64,000 bases of DNA from Candidatus Dormiibacterota bacterium (GTDB lineage: Bacteria; Chloroflexota; Dormibacteria; Aeolococcales; Aeolococcaceae), in the NCBI GenBank assembly GCA_003162415.1, contig PMOL01000004.1, positions 516,474 through 580,473 on the forward strand. Reading direction: 5' to 3'. Of the stretch, positions 47,438 to 55,971 are shown in pieces; the stretch's first letter is position 1, and every line of letters starts with the position of its first letter. The notes beneath the pieces were generated by a model. It had not been told where the DNA came from. It did no database searches and saw only the letters and a list, made by a program, of their open reading frames with translations. The position numbers were made by a program, and so were the translations under genes.

Positions 47438-47916
47438 CGCTCGATCCTCGTTGATGTTGCCGGTGTGGCGGCGGTCGCGGCAAGCCCCTCGAGAAGCGCG
47501 TTCCAGACGAGCGTTGCGCACTTGACACGAACCGGGTAGGCACGTACTCCACGGAGCGCCTCGAGGTCGCCGATGTCGTCACCGTCCGCTGATGGCGCAC
47601 CGTCGCCGGTCAGCATCGCGCGGAATCGCTCCGCCAGCGATGCCGCTCCCTCCACGCTCATCCCGGTCACCGCCTCACAGAGCATGCTCGCCGACGCCTG
47701 GCTGATCGAGCAGCCACGGCCCATGAAACCGATCGCCGCGACCGTCCCGTTGTCGAGCCGGTAGCTGAGGTCGATCTCGTCGCCGCACAGAGGGTTGTTC
47801 GCCTCGATGACACGATCCGCCGGTTCGATGGAATGATGATGACGAGGATTGCGGTAGTGGTCGAGGATGATCTCTCGGTATAGATCGTCGTCGACGGGCG
47901 CGGAACCAAGAGCCAT
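47434..47916 (-). CDS. sufU: SufU/NifU-like iron-sulfur scaffold
   Basis: A 160-aa scaffold or zinc-dependent sulfur-transfer protein. Three Cys match SufU: NPLCGDEIDLSYRL, GRGCSISQASASMLCEAVTG and VRVKCATLVWNALLEGL, with the Asp of CGDEI. The SufU-type insertion between the second and third Cys (about 18-21 residues longer than IscU) is present. It accepts sulfur from SufS. ATG 47916 is preceded by TACGAT with 6-nt spacing, so a leaderless start is likely; a TTG at 47934 is rejected. It is separated from the sufS operon by two plus-strand genes. Confidence 0.9.
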   Translation of the reverse strand: MALGSAPVDDDLYREIILDHYRNPRHHHSIEPADRVIEANNPLCGDEIDLSYRLDNGTVAAIGFMGRGCSISQASASMLCEAVTGMSVEGAASLAERFRAMLTGDGAPSADGDDIGDLEALRGVRAYPVRVKCATLVWNALLEGLAATAATPATSTRIER

Positions 47917-47922
47917 AACACC

Positions 47923-47928
47923 ATCGTA
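47923..47928 (-). promoter_or_regulatory. -10 element (TACGAT) of sufU, leaderless
   Basis: On the minus strand TACGAT ends 6 nt before the sufU ATG (47916). The same hexamer and spacing occur at 11859-11864 on the plus strand. Confidence 0.5.
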
Positions 47929-47957
47929 GTCCAACGGTTCGCGACCAAAACCTGAGA

Positions 47958-49202
47958 ATGGAGGGCATGGCTCGCAGCGATGTCCTCGCGCCGTCCGGAA
48001 AACGGCGGGCAGACCCTGCGTTCTGGCTGCTGGTCGGACAGTTGATCATGTTCACGGGCGTCGCCGCCGTGTTTCCGATCGCACCGCTATACGTCGCGCA
48101 CCGCGGCGGAAACTCGATTGCGGTGGCGATATTCATCGCCGGGCCGCTGGTTGCCACCACGCTTGTCCAGGTACCCGCGGGAAGGCTCTGCGATCGCTGG
48201 GGGCGCAAGCCATTCCTGGTGGCTCCACGGCTCATCTACGCGTTTCTCTCGCTGTTCCTGTTCTTCAACATCGGAACACTGCCGGTGCTCACCGCAATCC
48301 GCATCCTGATGGGCGCATGCGCCGGCGCCTACGTCCCGGCGTTGCGCGCGGCGCTCACCGATCTCAGCGCCCCCGAGCAGCGGGCGCAGCGTTTCTCCCA
48401 GCTCCAGGCGTACGAGATGGTGGGCCTGCTGGTCGGACCACTCGTGGGCGGCGCTGCGGCGCTGTGGCGCGATTCCGCCGTGTTCGGGATAACCGGTCTC
48501 TCGATGTTCATTGGCCTCGGAGCGATGCTTCGTGTGCCCGAGACGCGCGCCGAGCCCAGTAGCGCGGTGGTCAAAAAGGAACGCTTCCGCTGGTGGCGCA
48601 TCCGCGGGATTGTGGTGTCGATCGCGGCGCTCTTCGCGGTCGGAACCATCTGGTCGATGTACGACGTGGTCTGGCCCCAGTACCTCGCCGCACGCGGCCA
48701 GAGTCCGTTCATCATCGGGCTCTCGGTGAGCCTTTTCGCCCTCCCCATCCTGCTCCTCGCGCGCGCCGGCGGCCGCCTCGCAGATCGAGCCGACCGGCGC
48801 AAGCTGGTGACCGCCGGCCTGTGCGTCGTCGCCGCGTGTGCCGCGACCTACCCGTTTCTCCAGGTGCTGGCGGTGATCCTGACCGTGGGGGCGATTGAGG
48901 CGGTCGCCACCGTGATTCTCGAACCGAGCCTCTTCGCGGTCATCAGCGACAGCACCCCGGAAAGCGTGCGCGGACGGGCGATGGGGATCGGCGGGCTCTA
49001 CCAGTTCAGTGGCATGGCTTTCGGGGCTGCGGTGCTCGGATCCCTGTACGGCGTGAACGCGGGCCTCCCTTTCTGGTGCGGGAGCGGCATCCTGCTCTGC
49101 GGCGCGCTGGTCTGCGCCACCTGGCTGCCCGGACGGCCGCCGATCTCCGAGCACACACGCCAGCCGGCAGCGTTCCAGATTCTCGAACGTGAGCAAGCGT
49201 GA
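47958..49202 (+). CDS. MFS transporter
   Basis: A 414-aa twelve-helix major-facilitator protein. Motif A between TM2 and TM3 is GRLCDRWGRKPFLVAPRLIY, with a second half-repeat GRLADRADRRKLVTAGLCVV. Early helices include LLVGQLIMFTGVAAVFPIAP; late helices include FGAAVLGSLYGVNAGLPFWC. The architecture suits a drug/proton antiporter, but no substrate can be assigned. ATG 47958 or ATG 47967 may be used. It is divergent from sufU and overlaps the next hydrolase gene by 14 nt. Confidence 0.85.
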   Translation: MEGMARSDVLAPSGKRRADPAFWLLVGQLIMFTGVAAVFPIAPLYVAHRGGNSIAVAIFIAGPLVATTLVQVPAGRLCDRWGRKPFLVAPRLIYAFLSLFLFFNIGTLPVLTAIRILMGACAGAYVPALRAALTDLSAPEQRAQRFSQLQAYEMVGLLVGPLVGGAAALWRDSAVFGITGLSMFIGLGAMLRVPETRAEPSSAVVKKERFRWWRIRGIVVSIAALFAVGTIWSMYDVVWPQYLAARGQSPFIIGLSVSLFALPILLLARAGGRLADRADRRKLVTAGLCVVAACAATYPFLQVLAVILTVGAIEAVATVILEPSLFAVISDSTPESVRGRAMGIGGLYQFSGMAFGAAVLGSLYGVNAGLPFWCGSGILLCGALVCATWLPGRPPISEHTRQPAAFQILEREQA

Positions 49203-49746
49203 AGCAGCCGTGAGCCCTCGTACGGTGCCGTCATCCGCAGCCGCGCCGCACGTGCTCCTCGGCCATGGCGCGTCGGGGACCGCGGAGTCGATGCGTCCAT
49301 GGGTGGGCGAGCTTGCCAAGCACGGAGTTGGGGCAACCGCACTTGACCTGCCGAAATCGAATAACGAGCGCGCCATCGGGGTCTTCCGCAGCGCGCTCGA
49401 TGCGCAATCGGGCGCGGCGATCGGCGGACATTCGTATGGCGGCCGGATGGCGAGCCTTCTCGCCGCACGGCAGCCGGTGCACGCGCTCGTGCTCCTCAGC
49501 TACCCGCTCCATCGACCGGGCCATCCTGACGAATTGCGCACCGAGCACTGGCCGCGCATCGAATGCCCGGTCCTCCTGCTCTCCGGGGATCGCGACCCGT
49601 TCGCGACCATCGACCTCCTGCGCCGGGAGGTGCAGTCACTTCCTGACGCGGAGCTGGTGATCTACCCGGGCCTCCGCCACGGTCTGCTCTCGGTTCGGGT
49701 GGATGCGGCCGCGCGCATCGCGGCGTTCCTCGTCAGCCGCGCCTAA
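49189..49746 (+). CDS. Alpha/beta hydrolase (KANL3/Tex30-like)
   Basis: A 185-aa compact hydrolase. HVLLGHGASGTAESMRPWVG provides the oxyanion region, AIGGHSYGGRMASLLAARQ the nucleophile elbow (GHSYG), LLLSGDRDPFATIDLLRREV the acid, and YPGLRHGLLSVRVDAAARIA the catalytic His. All three triad residues are plausible. GTG at 49189 overlaps the MFS gene; a second GTG at 49210 is possible. It ends 4 nt into the convergent sufS gene. Confidence 0.8.
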   Translation: MSKREAAVSPRTVPSSAAAPHVLLGHGASGTAESMRPWVGELAKHGVGATALDLPKSNNERAIGVFRSALDAQSGAAIGGHSYGGRMASLLAARQPVHALVLLSYPLHRPGHPDELRTEHWPRIECPVLLLSGDRDPFATIDLLRREVQSLPDAELVIYPGLRHGLLSVRVDAAARIAAFLVSRA

Positions 49747-50993
49747 ACGCGGAAGACCCGACGCACCTCGCCAAGCCCTTCACCGAGAGCATCGATCTCC
49801 TCGTGCGTCGTGTAGAGGTACACCGACGCGCGGGCCATCGACGGCACGTCGTAGCGGGCCATGAGTGGCTGCGCGCAGTGGTGTCCGGCGCGCACCGCGA
49901 TGCCGCGGCGATCCAGGATGGTGCCCACGTCGTGGGCGTGCACGTCGGCGAGGTTGAAGCTCACCACACCACCTCGTGCCTCGAGATCGCGCGGACCGAA
50001 GATCGTGATATCGCCAACTTCGTCCAGAACATCGAGGAGATGGCGGGTCAGCGACATCTCGTGCGCGTGGATGCGATCGCGACCGATGGCATCGATGTAG
50101 TCGCAGGCGGCGGAGAGGCCGACTGCGCCGGCGACGTCCGGCGTGCCCGCCTCGAACTTGTGCGGCACCGTGTTCCAGGTGGTTCGCTCGAGCGTGACCC
50201 TGCTGATCATGCTGCCGCCGCCGAGGAACGGTGGCATGCGCTCGAGCAGGTTGGGACGCGCCCACAGCACGCCGATGCCCATGGGTCCGCACATCTTGTG
50301 CCCGCTGAACGCGATGAAATCGCAGTTGAGGTCGCGTGCCGAGAAGCTCATGTGCGGCACCGATTGAGCGGCGTCGAGGCAGACGACGGCGCCGGCAGCG
50401 TGGGCTCGCGCGGTGATGGTGCGGATATCGTTGACGGTGCCGAGCACGTTGGACTGATGGCCGATCGCGACCAGGCGCGTCGGCTCGGCAAGCAGCTCGT
50501 CGAGCGTGCTCAGGTCGAGGCGTCCGTCCTCGTCGACGTCGATCGCTGCCAGCTGCAGCCCGCGCCGCTCCGCGGCAAGCTGCCACGGGACGAGGTTGCT
50601 GTGGTGCTCCATAACGGTGACCACGATGCGGTCCCCCGGCTGGAGCAGTTGCGTGGCATACGAGTAGGCGACCAGGTTGATCGCCTCGGTGGTGTTGCGC
50701 ACGAAGACCACGCCCTCAGCAGGCGCATCGATGAATGCCGCGACCCGTGCTCGAGCGCGCTCGAAGGCGTCCGTCGCCTCATTGCCGAGCGTGTGCACGC
50801 CGCGGTGGACGTTGGCGTTGCTGCTCGCGTAGTACGCGTCGATGGCGTCCACGACCGCGTGCGGCTTCTGCGACGTCGCCGCCGAGTCGAGATACACCAG
50901 GGGATGGCCCCCGACGTCGCGCTGCAGGATCGGAAAGTCGGCCCGGATACGGGCGACGTCGAGTCCGGGCTCGGTAGCCATGGGTGCGCTCAC
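49743..50993 (-). CDS. sufS: Cysteine desulfurase SufS
   Basis: A 416-aa PLP enzyme that takes sulfur from cysteine for the SUF system. PLVYLDSAATSQKPHAVVDA, VHTLGNEATDAFERARARVA, VVTVMEHHSNLVPWQLAAER, the PLP Lys in DFIAFSGHKMCGPMGIGVLW (about residue 228) and the active Cys in IAVRAGHHCAQPLMARYDVP (about 371) are all intact, giving class II (SufS) features. GTG 50993 overlaps the Rieske stop. It is last in the operon. Confidence 0.93.
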   Translation of the reverse strand: MSAPMATEPGLDVARIRADFPILQRDVGGHPLVYLDSAATSQKPHAVVDAIDAYYASSNANVHRGVHTLGNEATDAFERARARVAAFIDAPAEGVVFVRNTTEAINLVAYSYATQLLQPGDRIVVTVMEHHSNLVPWQLAAERRGLQLAAIDVDEDGRLDLSTLDELLAEPTRLVAIGHQSNVLGTVNDIRTITARAHAAGAVVCLDAAQSVPHMSFSARDLNCDFIAFSGHKMCGPMGIGVLWARPNLLERMPPFLGGGSMISRVTLERTTWNTVPHKFEAGTPDVAGAVGLSAACDYIDAIGRDRIHAHEMSLTRHLLDVLDEVGDITIFGPRDLEARGGVVSFNLADVHAHDVGTILDRRGIAVRAGHHCAQPLMARYDVPSMARASVYLYTTHEEIDALGEGLGEVRRVFRV

Positions 50994-51331
50994 TGCGCGG
51001 TGACCTCGTCCGCGAGCGCCACCCGGATCAACCCGTCGCCGGTCGTCTCGATGCGATGCACCCGCACCGGCTCAACGGCCGGCAGCGAGCGCGGCTCGCC
51101 GGTGCGCAGATCGAAGCTCGATCCGTGCAGCGGGCATTCGATGACACATCGATCGATGTCGAGGTCGCCCTCGCTCAGGGATGCCTCGGCATGGCTGCAT
51201 GTGTCATCGAGGGCGTAGAAGGTGCCCTCGACGTTGAAGATCGCCACCGGCGTGTCGTCGATCTCGACCCGGGCGGCGCATCCCGGCGGGATGTCACCGA
51301 TCTTCGCCACGTCGACCCAGCCGTCGCTCAT
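50990..51331 (-). CDS. Rieske [2Fe-2S] ferredoxin in SUF operon
   Basis: A 113-aa soluble Rieske protein. The cluster ligands are DTCSHAEASLSEG (C-x-H) and IECPLHGSSFDLRTGEP (C-x-x-H), the NirD/BphF-type ferredoxin pattern. Rieske proteins are common within Gram-positive suf operons and may deliver electrons or take part in cluster assembly. It is coupled on both sides (ATGA with sufD, GTGA with sufS). Confidence 0.92.
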   Translation of the reverse strand: MSDGWVDVAKIGDIPPGCAARVEIDDTPVAIFNVEGTFYALDDTCSHAEASLSEGDLDIDRCVIECPLHGSSFDLRTGEPRSLPAVEPVRVHRIETTGDGLIRVALADEVTAQ

Positions 51332-52671
51332 GACGCTTGCGCCGCGACCCCGGTCACGGATCCACCGGCGATCTCCGCGTCGAGCAGCGTCCCGGCGAGC
51401 TCGGCGAACCCGCGGTGCGGGATCCGGTCGAGGACGTCATCCATGAAGCCGCGGACGATCAGCGCGCTCGCCTCCTCCGGCGGCACGCCCCGAGCCATGA
51501 GATAGAAGCGCTGGTCGGCGTCGACGTGCCCGGCGGTCGCCCCGTGCCCGCACTTCACATCGTTGGCGCGAATCTCGAGCCGCGGGATGGAGTCGGCCTT
51601 GGCGCCCTGGCTGAGCAGGAGGTTGCGGTTGGCAACGTAGCCGTCAGCGTGAACCGCCGTCGGCGCGACGTCGATCATGCCGCCGTACACGGAGCGCGCA
51701 TGGTCGCGAACGGCCACCTTGAGCAGCAGGTTGCTCCGCGTCTCCGGACCGACATGCGCCTGGAGTGACTGGTGATCGAAATGCTGAGTGCCGTCACCGA
51801 AGCAGATACCGAGCACGTCGGCTTCGCTGCCCACACCCTCGAGCAACACCTCCCACCAGACCTTCTGGAGACGGGCACCGAGGGTGACACCCATGAAGCG
51901 GAGCTTCGCGTTGGCGTCGAGCACCGCGCGCTGCAGGCCGATGTGCCAGACGCCCTCGCCCCACTGCTGCACGGTGTTGTAGTCGAGTCGTGCATCGCGA
52001 GCCGCCGAGAGGATCACCATGGCGTCGCTGAGCAGCGCCGCCGGTCCGGTCGGTGATGCGTAGGCGTCGATGACCGTGAGGGCCGCCCCCTCGTCGAGGA
52101 CGACCACCGTGGAGGGGAAGACCGCGTGGCCGTCGCCGCCGGCGGGGTGGGCGATCCACACCGGGGCCAGCGCTTCGACGCCGCGCGGGACGTACACGAA
52201 AACGCCGCCTCGCCACAATGCGTTCCAGAGCGCGACGAACTTCGACTCATCGGCGCGAACCGACGAGAACGCGCGCTGCACCAGCTCGGGGTGCACCAGC
52301 GCCGCTTCCTCGAGCGTGGTGATGATGATTCCCTGTGCGTGGAGCGTGTCCGCTCCCTCGATCGGTGCCGCGACCGGCGAGTCGATCACGAACGCGGCCG
52401 TCGGTGCTGCTCCGTCTCGCTGGGCGCGCATCGCATCCACGACGGCGGCATCGACATGGTCGATGGGCGTGAAACGCTCCGGATGGAGTGCGGCGATGTC
52501 GGTGCGCCGCCAGTCCTCATCGCGTTGCGAGGAGGGCATGGGCATCGCCTCGTACGCGTCCCACGCGATGCGGCGGCGCGCCGCGAGCCACGCCGGTGAT
52601 ACCTCAGCCCGCGCTGCCGCGACCGCTTGCCCGAGCGCCGCTGCGGGCGAATCGGTCAGCGGGGTCGTCAC
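51328..52671 (-). CDS. sufD: Fe-S cluster assembly protein SufD
   Basis: A 447-aa member of the SufBCD scaffold. The N-terminal helical part ([20 protein letters not shown]) is followed by the beta-helix core ([40 protein letters not shown]) and the C-terminal helix pair ([40 protein letters not shown]). The conserved His near [10 protein letters not shown] is present. GTG 52671 overlaps the sufB stop. It pairs with SufB and SufC. Confidence 0.9.
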   Translation of the reverse strand: MTTPLTDSPAAALGQAVAAARAEVSPAWLAARRRIAWDAYEAMPMPSSQRDEDWRRTDIAALHPERFTPIDHVDAAVVDAMRAQRDGAAPTAAFVIDSPVAAPIEGADTLHAQGIIITTLEEAALVHPELVQRAFSSVRADESKFVALWNALWRGGVFVYVPRGVEALAPVWIAHPAGGDGHAVFPSTVVVLDEGAALTVIDAYASPTGPAALLSDAMVILSAARDARLDYNTVQQWGEGVWHIGLQRAVLDANAKLRFMGVTLGARLQKVWWEVLLEGVGSEADVLGICFGDGTQHFDHQSLQAHVGPETRSNLLLKVAVRDHARSVYGGMIDVAPTAVHADGYVANRNLLLSQGAKADSIPRLEIRANDVKCGHGATAGHVDADQRFYLMARGVPPEEASALIVRGFMDDVLDRIPHRGFAELAGTLLDAEIAGGSVTGVAAQAS

Positions 52672-54068
52672 CCGATCGCGCCCTCCATGGAGAGTGCGAG
52701 CAGACGGTTGAGCTCGACCGCGTACTCCATCGGCAACTCCTTGACGAAGGGCTCGAAGAATCCGTTGACGATCAACGCAGTCGCGTCCTGCTCGGTGATA
52801 CCGCGAGAGGTCAGATAGAAGATCTGATCCTCGCCGACCTTGCTGACGCTCGCCTCGTGTCCGATGGTCACGTCCGGGTTGTCGATGTCCATGTACGGAT
52901 AGGTGTCACTCCGCGACTCCTCGTCGAGGAGCAGAGCGTCGCAGCGGACGCTGACCTTGACGTTGTGGGCCTTGGGAAGAACCTTGATATGACCGCGGTA
53001 CGAGGTGCGCCCGGTGCCCTTGCTGATCGAGCGCGACACGATGTTGCTCGTGGTGTTCGGCGCAACGTGAATCGCCTTGCTGCCCGCGTCCTGGTGCTGG
53101 CCGTTGCCCGCGAACGCGGCGCTCATCACCTCGGCGTGAGCGCCCTCGCCCATCAGGTACACCGATGGGTACTTCATGGTGACCTTGGAGCCGAGGTTGC
53201 CGTCGATCCACTCGACGGTCGCGTTCTCGTTGGCGATGGCGCGCTTGGTGACCAGGTTGTAGACGTTGTCCGACCAGTTCTGGATGGTCGTGTAGCGGAT
53301 CTTGGCGCCCTTGTGCGCGACCAGCTCCACCACCGCGCTGTGCAGCGAATCGCTGGAGTAGTTGGGCGCCGTGCAACCCTCGATGTAATGGACCGACGAA
53401 CCCTCGTCGGCGATGATCAGGGTCCGCTCGAACTGACCCATGTTGTCGCTGTTGATCCGGAAGTACGCCTGCAGGGGAATGTCCACCTTGACGCCCTTCG
53501 GGACGTAGACGAACGATCCGCCCGACCACACCGCGCTGTTGAGCGCCGCGAACTTGTTGTCGTTCGGGGGGATGACGGTGCCGAAGTACTTGCGGAAGAG
53601 CTCCTCGTGCTCACGCAGTCCGGTGTCGCAGTCGCTGAAGAGCACGCCCTGCTTCTCGAGGTCCTCGCGAATGCTGTGGTAGACGACCTCGGAGTCGTAC
53701 TGCGCGCTGACGCCGGCGAGGAACTGGCGCTCCGCCTGCGGAATGCCGAGGCGGTCGAAGGTCTGCTTGATCGAGTCGGGGACGTCATCCCACGACCGGC
53801 TCATCTCCTCGACGGGCTTGACGTAGTAGTAGATGTTCTCGAAGTCGAGCCCCGAGAGATCCGCGCCCCAGGTCGGCATCGGCCGCTTGCGGAAGTGGTC
53901 GAGCGCCTTGAGACGGAACTTCAGCATCCACTCGGGTTCACTCTTGTGCTGCGAGATCGATGCCACGACCTCGGGCGAGAGACCTTTTGCCGTGCGGAAC
54001 ACGGACACGTCGATGTCGGAGAAGCCGAACTGGTAGTCCTTGGTCAGCTCTTTTGCCTGAATCGCCAT
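52668..54068 (-). CDS. sufB: Fe-S cluster assembly protein SufB
   Basis: A 466-aa SufB scaffold. [60 protein letters not shown] (containing the Cys used for sulfur transfer), [20 protein letters not shown] and the C-terminal [40 protein letters not shown] are as in the SufBC2D complex. ATG 54068 with a GGGAGAT Shine-Dalgarno; 12 nt after sufC. Full length and highly conserved. Confidence 0.95.
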   Translation of the reverse strand: MAIQAKELTKDYQFGFSDIDVSVFRTAKGLSPEVVASISQHKSEPEWMLKFRLKALDHFRKRPMPTWGADLSGLDFENIYYYVKPVEEMSRSWDDVPDSIKQTFDRLGIPQAERQFLAGVSAQYDSEVVYHSIREDLEKQGVLFSDCDTGLREHEELFRKYFGTVIPPNDNKFAALNSAVWSGGSFVYVPKGVKVDIPLQAYFRINSDNMGQFERTLIIADEGSSVHYIEGCTAPNYSSDSLHSAVVELVAHKGAKIRYTTIQNWSDNVYNLVTKRAIANENATVEWIDGNLGSKVTMKYPSVYLMGEGAHAEVMSAAFAGNGQHQDAGSKAIHVAPNTTSNIVSRSISKGTGRTSYRGHIKVLPKAHNVKVSVRCDALLLDEESRSDTYPYMDIDNPDVTIGHEASVSKVGEDQIFYLTSRGITEQDATALIVNGFFEPFVKELPMEYAVELNRLLALSMEGAIG

Positions 54069-54080
54069 GGCGGATCTCCC

Positions 54081-54839
54081 TTACGCGGTGGCGGCAACGG
54101 CCGTCCCGAGAATTGGCTCGTAGCCCTCGCGCTCGATCTGTCGCGCCAGGTCCGCCCCGCCGGAGGTGACCACGCGCCCGTCATGAAGGACATGCACGCG
54201 ATCCGGGTGAAGGTGTTCGAGGATGCGCGGGTAATGGGTGATCACGAGCACACCCATGTCGGGCCCGCAGAGGCGCATGACGCCGTCGGCAACGGTGCGA
54301 AGCGCGTCGACGTCGAGGCCCGAGTCGGTCTCGTCGAGAATCGCTAGCTTGGGGCGCAGCATGGCCAGTTGAAGGATCTCCATGCGCTTCTTCTCGCCAC
54401 CCGAGAAGCCGTCGTTGATGTAGCGCGAGCGGAAGCTCTCGTCGATCTTGAGCTCCTTCATCTCGGTGCTGAGACGGTTCAGGAACTCGCGGGCCGGCAT
54501 CTCCTTCCCCTGGGCGCGCAGTGCCGCGCGGAGGAAGTTCACGGTGCTGACGCCGGGAATCGCGGTCGGGTACTGGAAGCAGAGGAACAGGCCCAGACGT
54601 GCCCGCGCGTCGGCCGTCAGGGGGAGCAGATCCTCGCCGCCAAAGGTCACCGACCCGCCGGTGACCACGTACTTGGGATGACCCATGAGGGTGTACGCGA
54701 GCGTGCTCTTGCCCGAGCCGTTGGGACCCATGAGCGCATGGATCTCGCCTTGCGCGACCTGAAGGTCGACCCCTTTCAGGATCTCCTTGCCCTCCACGGT
54801 GGCGCGGAGGCCGGAGATCGACAGAACCGTCTGGCTCAC
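54081..54839 (-). CDS. sufC: SUF system ATPase SufC
   Basis: A 252-aa ABC ATPase of SufBC2D. Walker A IHALMGPNGSGKSTLAYTLM, signature INDGFSGGEKKRMEILQLAM, Walker B PKLAILDETDSGLDVDALRT and VLVITHYPRILEHLHPDRVH are intact. GTG 54839 overlaps the rrf2 stop (GTGA). It powers scaffold opening during cluster assembly. Confidence 0.95.
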   Translation of the reverse strand: MSQTVLSISGLRATVEGKEILKGVDLQVAQGEIHALMGPNGSGKSTLAYTLMGHPKYVVTGGSVTFGGEDLLPLTADARARLGLFLCFQYPTAIPGVSTVNFLRAALRAQGKEMPAREFLNRLSTEMKELKIDESFRSRYINDGFSGGEKKRMEILQLAMLRPKLAILDETDSGLDVDALRTVADGVMRLCGPDMGVLVITHYPRILEHLHPDRVHVLHDGRVVTSGGADLARQIEREGYEPILGTAVAATA

Positions 54840-55384
54840 GGGCAGAGCTCCTCGGAAGCCGGTGCCATCGAGTCGATCAGCGACTGATCGGCCACCAGCT
54901 CAGCGAGCGTGGTCTGGCTGAGCACGGCGTCGATACTCCGCTTGAGGCGCATCCAGAGGCCGCGCGACGCGCACTCGCCCTCGCGCTGGCAGGTGCCGGT
55001 CACGTAGCCATGGGACACGCATTCCACAGGAGACACCTCACCCTCGATGACGGTCACCACGTCGAGGACGCTGATCTGCTCCGCCGGCCGGGTGAGCGAG
55101 TACCCGCCGTGCACGCCACGCGTGCTCTCGACGAGGCCGCCGCGGCGCAGCTGCGAGGCGAGCTGCTCGAGGTAGGCGAGCGGCAGGTGCTCGACGCGAG
55201 CCACCTCGGCGATACTCAGGGGACCGGCGCCATAGGCCTTGGCGAACTCGGTCATCATGCGCAGGCCGTAATGAGCCTTCGAGCTCACACGCATCGAAAA
55301 CGAGGCGGCGGGCGGTGCGTTGGGATCGGAGGTGTGCCGGTGGGAGGCGCCCCGCGCCGTATTCGAGAGAATCCCGACTGTCAT
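54836..55384 (-). CDS. Rrf2/IscR-type transcriptional regulator of the SUF operon
   Basis: A 182-aa Rrf2 regulator. The winged helix begins MRVSSKAHYGLRMMTEFAKA and includes LPLAYLEQLASQLRRGGLVE and STRGVHGGYSLTRPAEQISV. Three Cys (VECVSHGYVTGTCQREGECA) form a plausible [2Fe-2S] site as in IscR, so it may sense cluster status and repress the operon it heads. I chose ATG 55384 because a perfect TATAAT lies 7 nt upstream, implying a leaderless start and a 30-residue extension; ATG 55294 (MRVSS) is the family-typical start. Confidence 0.88.
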   Translation of the reverse strand: MTVGILSNTARGASHRHTSDPNAPPAASFSMRVSSKAHYGLRMMTEFAKAYGAGPLSIAEVARVEHLPLAYLEQLASQLRRGGLVESTRGVHGGYSLTRPAEQISVLDVVTVIEGEVSPVECVSHGYVTGTCQREGECASRGLWMRLKRSIDAVLSQTTLAELVADQSLIDSMAPASEELCP

Positions 55385-55391
55385 GGTCAGA

Positions 55392-55397
55392 ATTATA
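55392..55397 (-). promoter_or_regulatory. Consensus -10 (TATAAT) of the suf operon
   Basis: On the minus strand TATAAT ends 7 nt before ATG 55384. It is the only perfect -10 seen at a gene start in the window and lacks a good -35 (CTTCGG at 17 nt), which suits control by an Rrf2 regulator. Confidence 0.6.
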
Positions 55398-55458
55398 CCC
55401 GACCAGCCCGCAGTCCGAAGGGCAGCGACCATCGCTGCGATATTCTCGGCGAGCGCCG

Positions 55459-55962
55459 ATGCCATTCCCCCTCGCTCGATTAACGATCGTCCTCACGGTT
55501 TCAGTTGCCCTGGTCGTGGCCTGCGGAGAATCGACGATCTCGACCTCTCCGACCCCGATCCCGCTGACACCGGCCCAGATCCAGGCCCGCTACGCGGCTG
55601 CCGCCGCCCGCTACAACCAGGCTGAGGCCCTGGTGGCCGCTACAGAGAACACCTCGTGTGACGCGATCAGCGTTGTGGTGTCGCTCGGCGGCTGTCAGAC
55701 AGCCCTGAGCACCCAGCGCCAGCTGACCATCGCCTACGACAACGCGCTTCGAGCCATCCCCTTCGGTCAGACGGCCGCCACCGACGTTTCGCATCTCCTC
55801 GGAGACGATGCCGCCATCGAGAAGCTCCTCGAGCAGGCTGCGACGGCCGCGGCAATCGTGGACATCGCCATACTTCAGCAGCAGGTCACCCCGCTGCTGG
55901 CCACGGCGGCGACGGACGCGTCAGCGCTGCGATCGGCGATCGGCCTGCCGGCGGCCGCCTGA
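55459..55962 (+). CDS. Putative lipoprotein (167 aa)
   Basis: A secreted lipoprotein of unknown function. The signal peptide PLARLTIVLTVSVALVVAC ends in a lipobox-like VVAC; a Thr/Ser/Pro linker follows (TISTSPTPIPLTP), then a helical Ala-rich region (QIQARYAAAAARYNQAEALV, DDAAIEKLLEQAATAAAIVD) with two Cys that may form a disulfide. ATG 55459. It is divergent from the suf operon with 74 nt between starts. Confidence 0.7.
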   Translation: MPFPLARLTIVLTVSVALVVACGESTISTSPTPIPLTPAQIQARYAAAAARYNQAEALVAATENTSCDAISVVVSLGGCQTALSTQRQLTIAYDNALRAIPFGQTAATDVSHLLGDDAAIEKLLEQAATAAAIVDIAILQQQVTPLLATAATDASALRSAIGLPAAA

Positions 55963-55971
55963 CGGGCGGTG

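Noticed and set aside
47917-47934. TTG 47934 as the sufU start
   Set aside because: It overlaps the TACGAT -10 element, adds six unconserved residues and has no ribosome-binding site; ATG 47916 is better.
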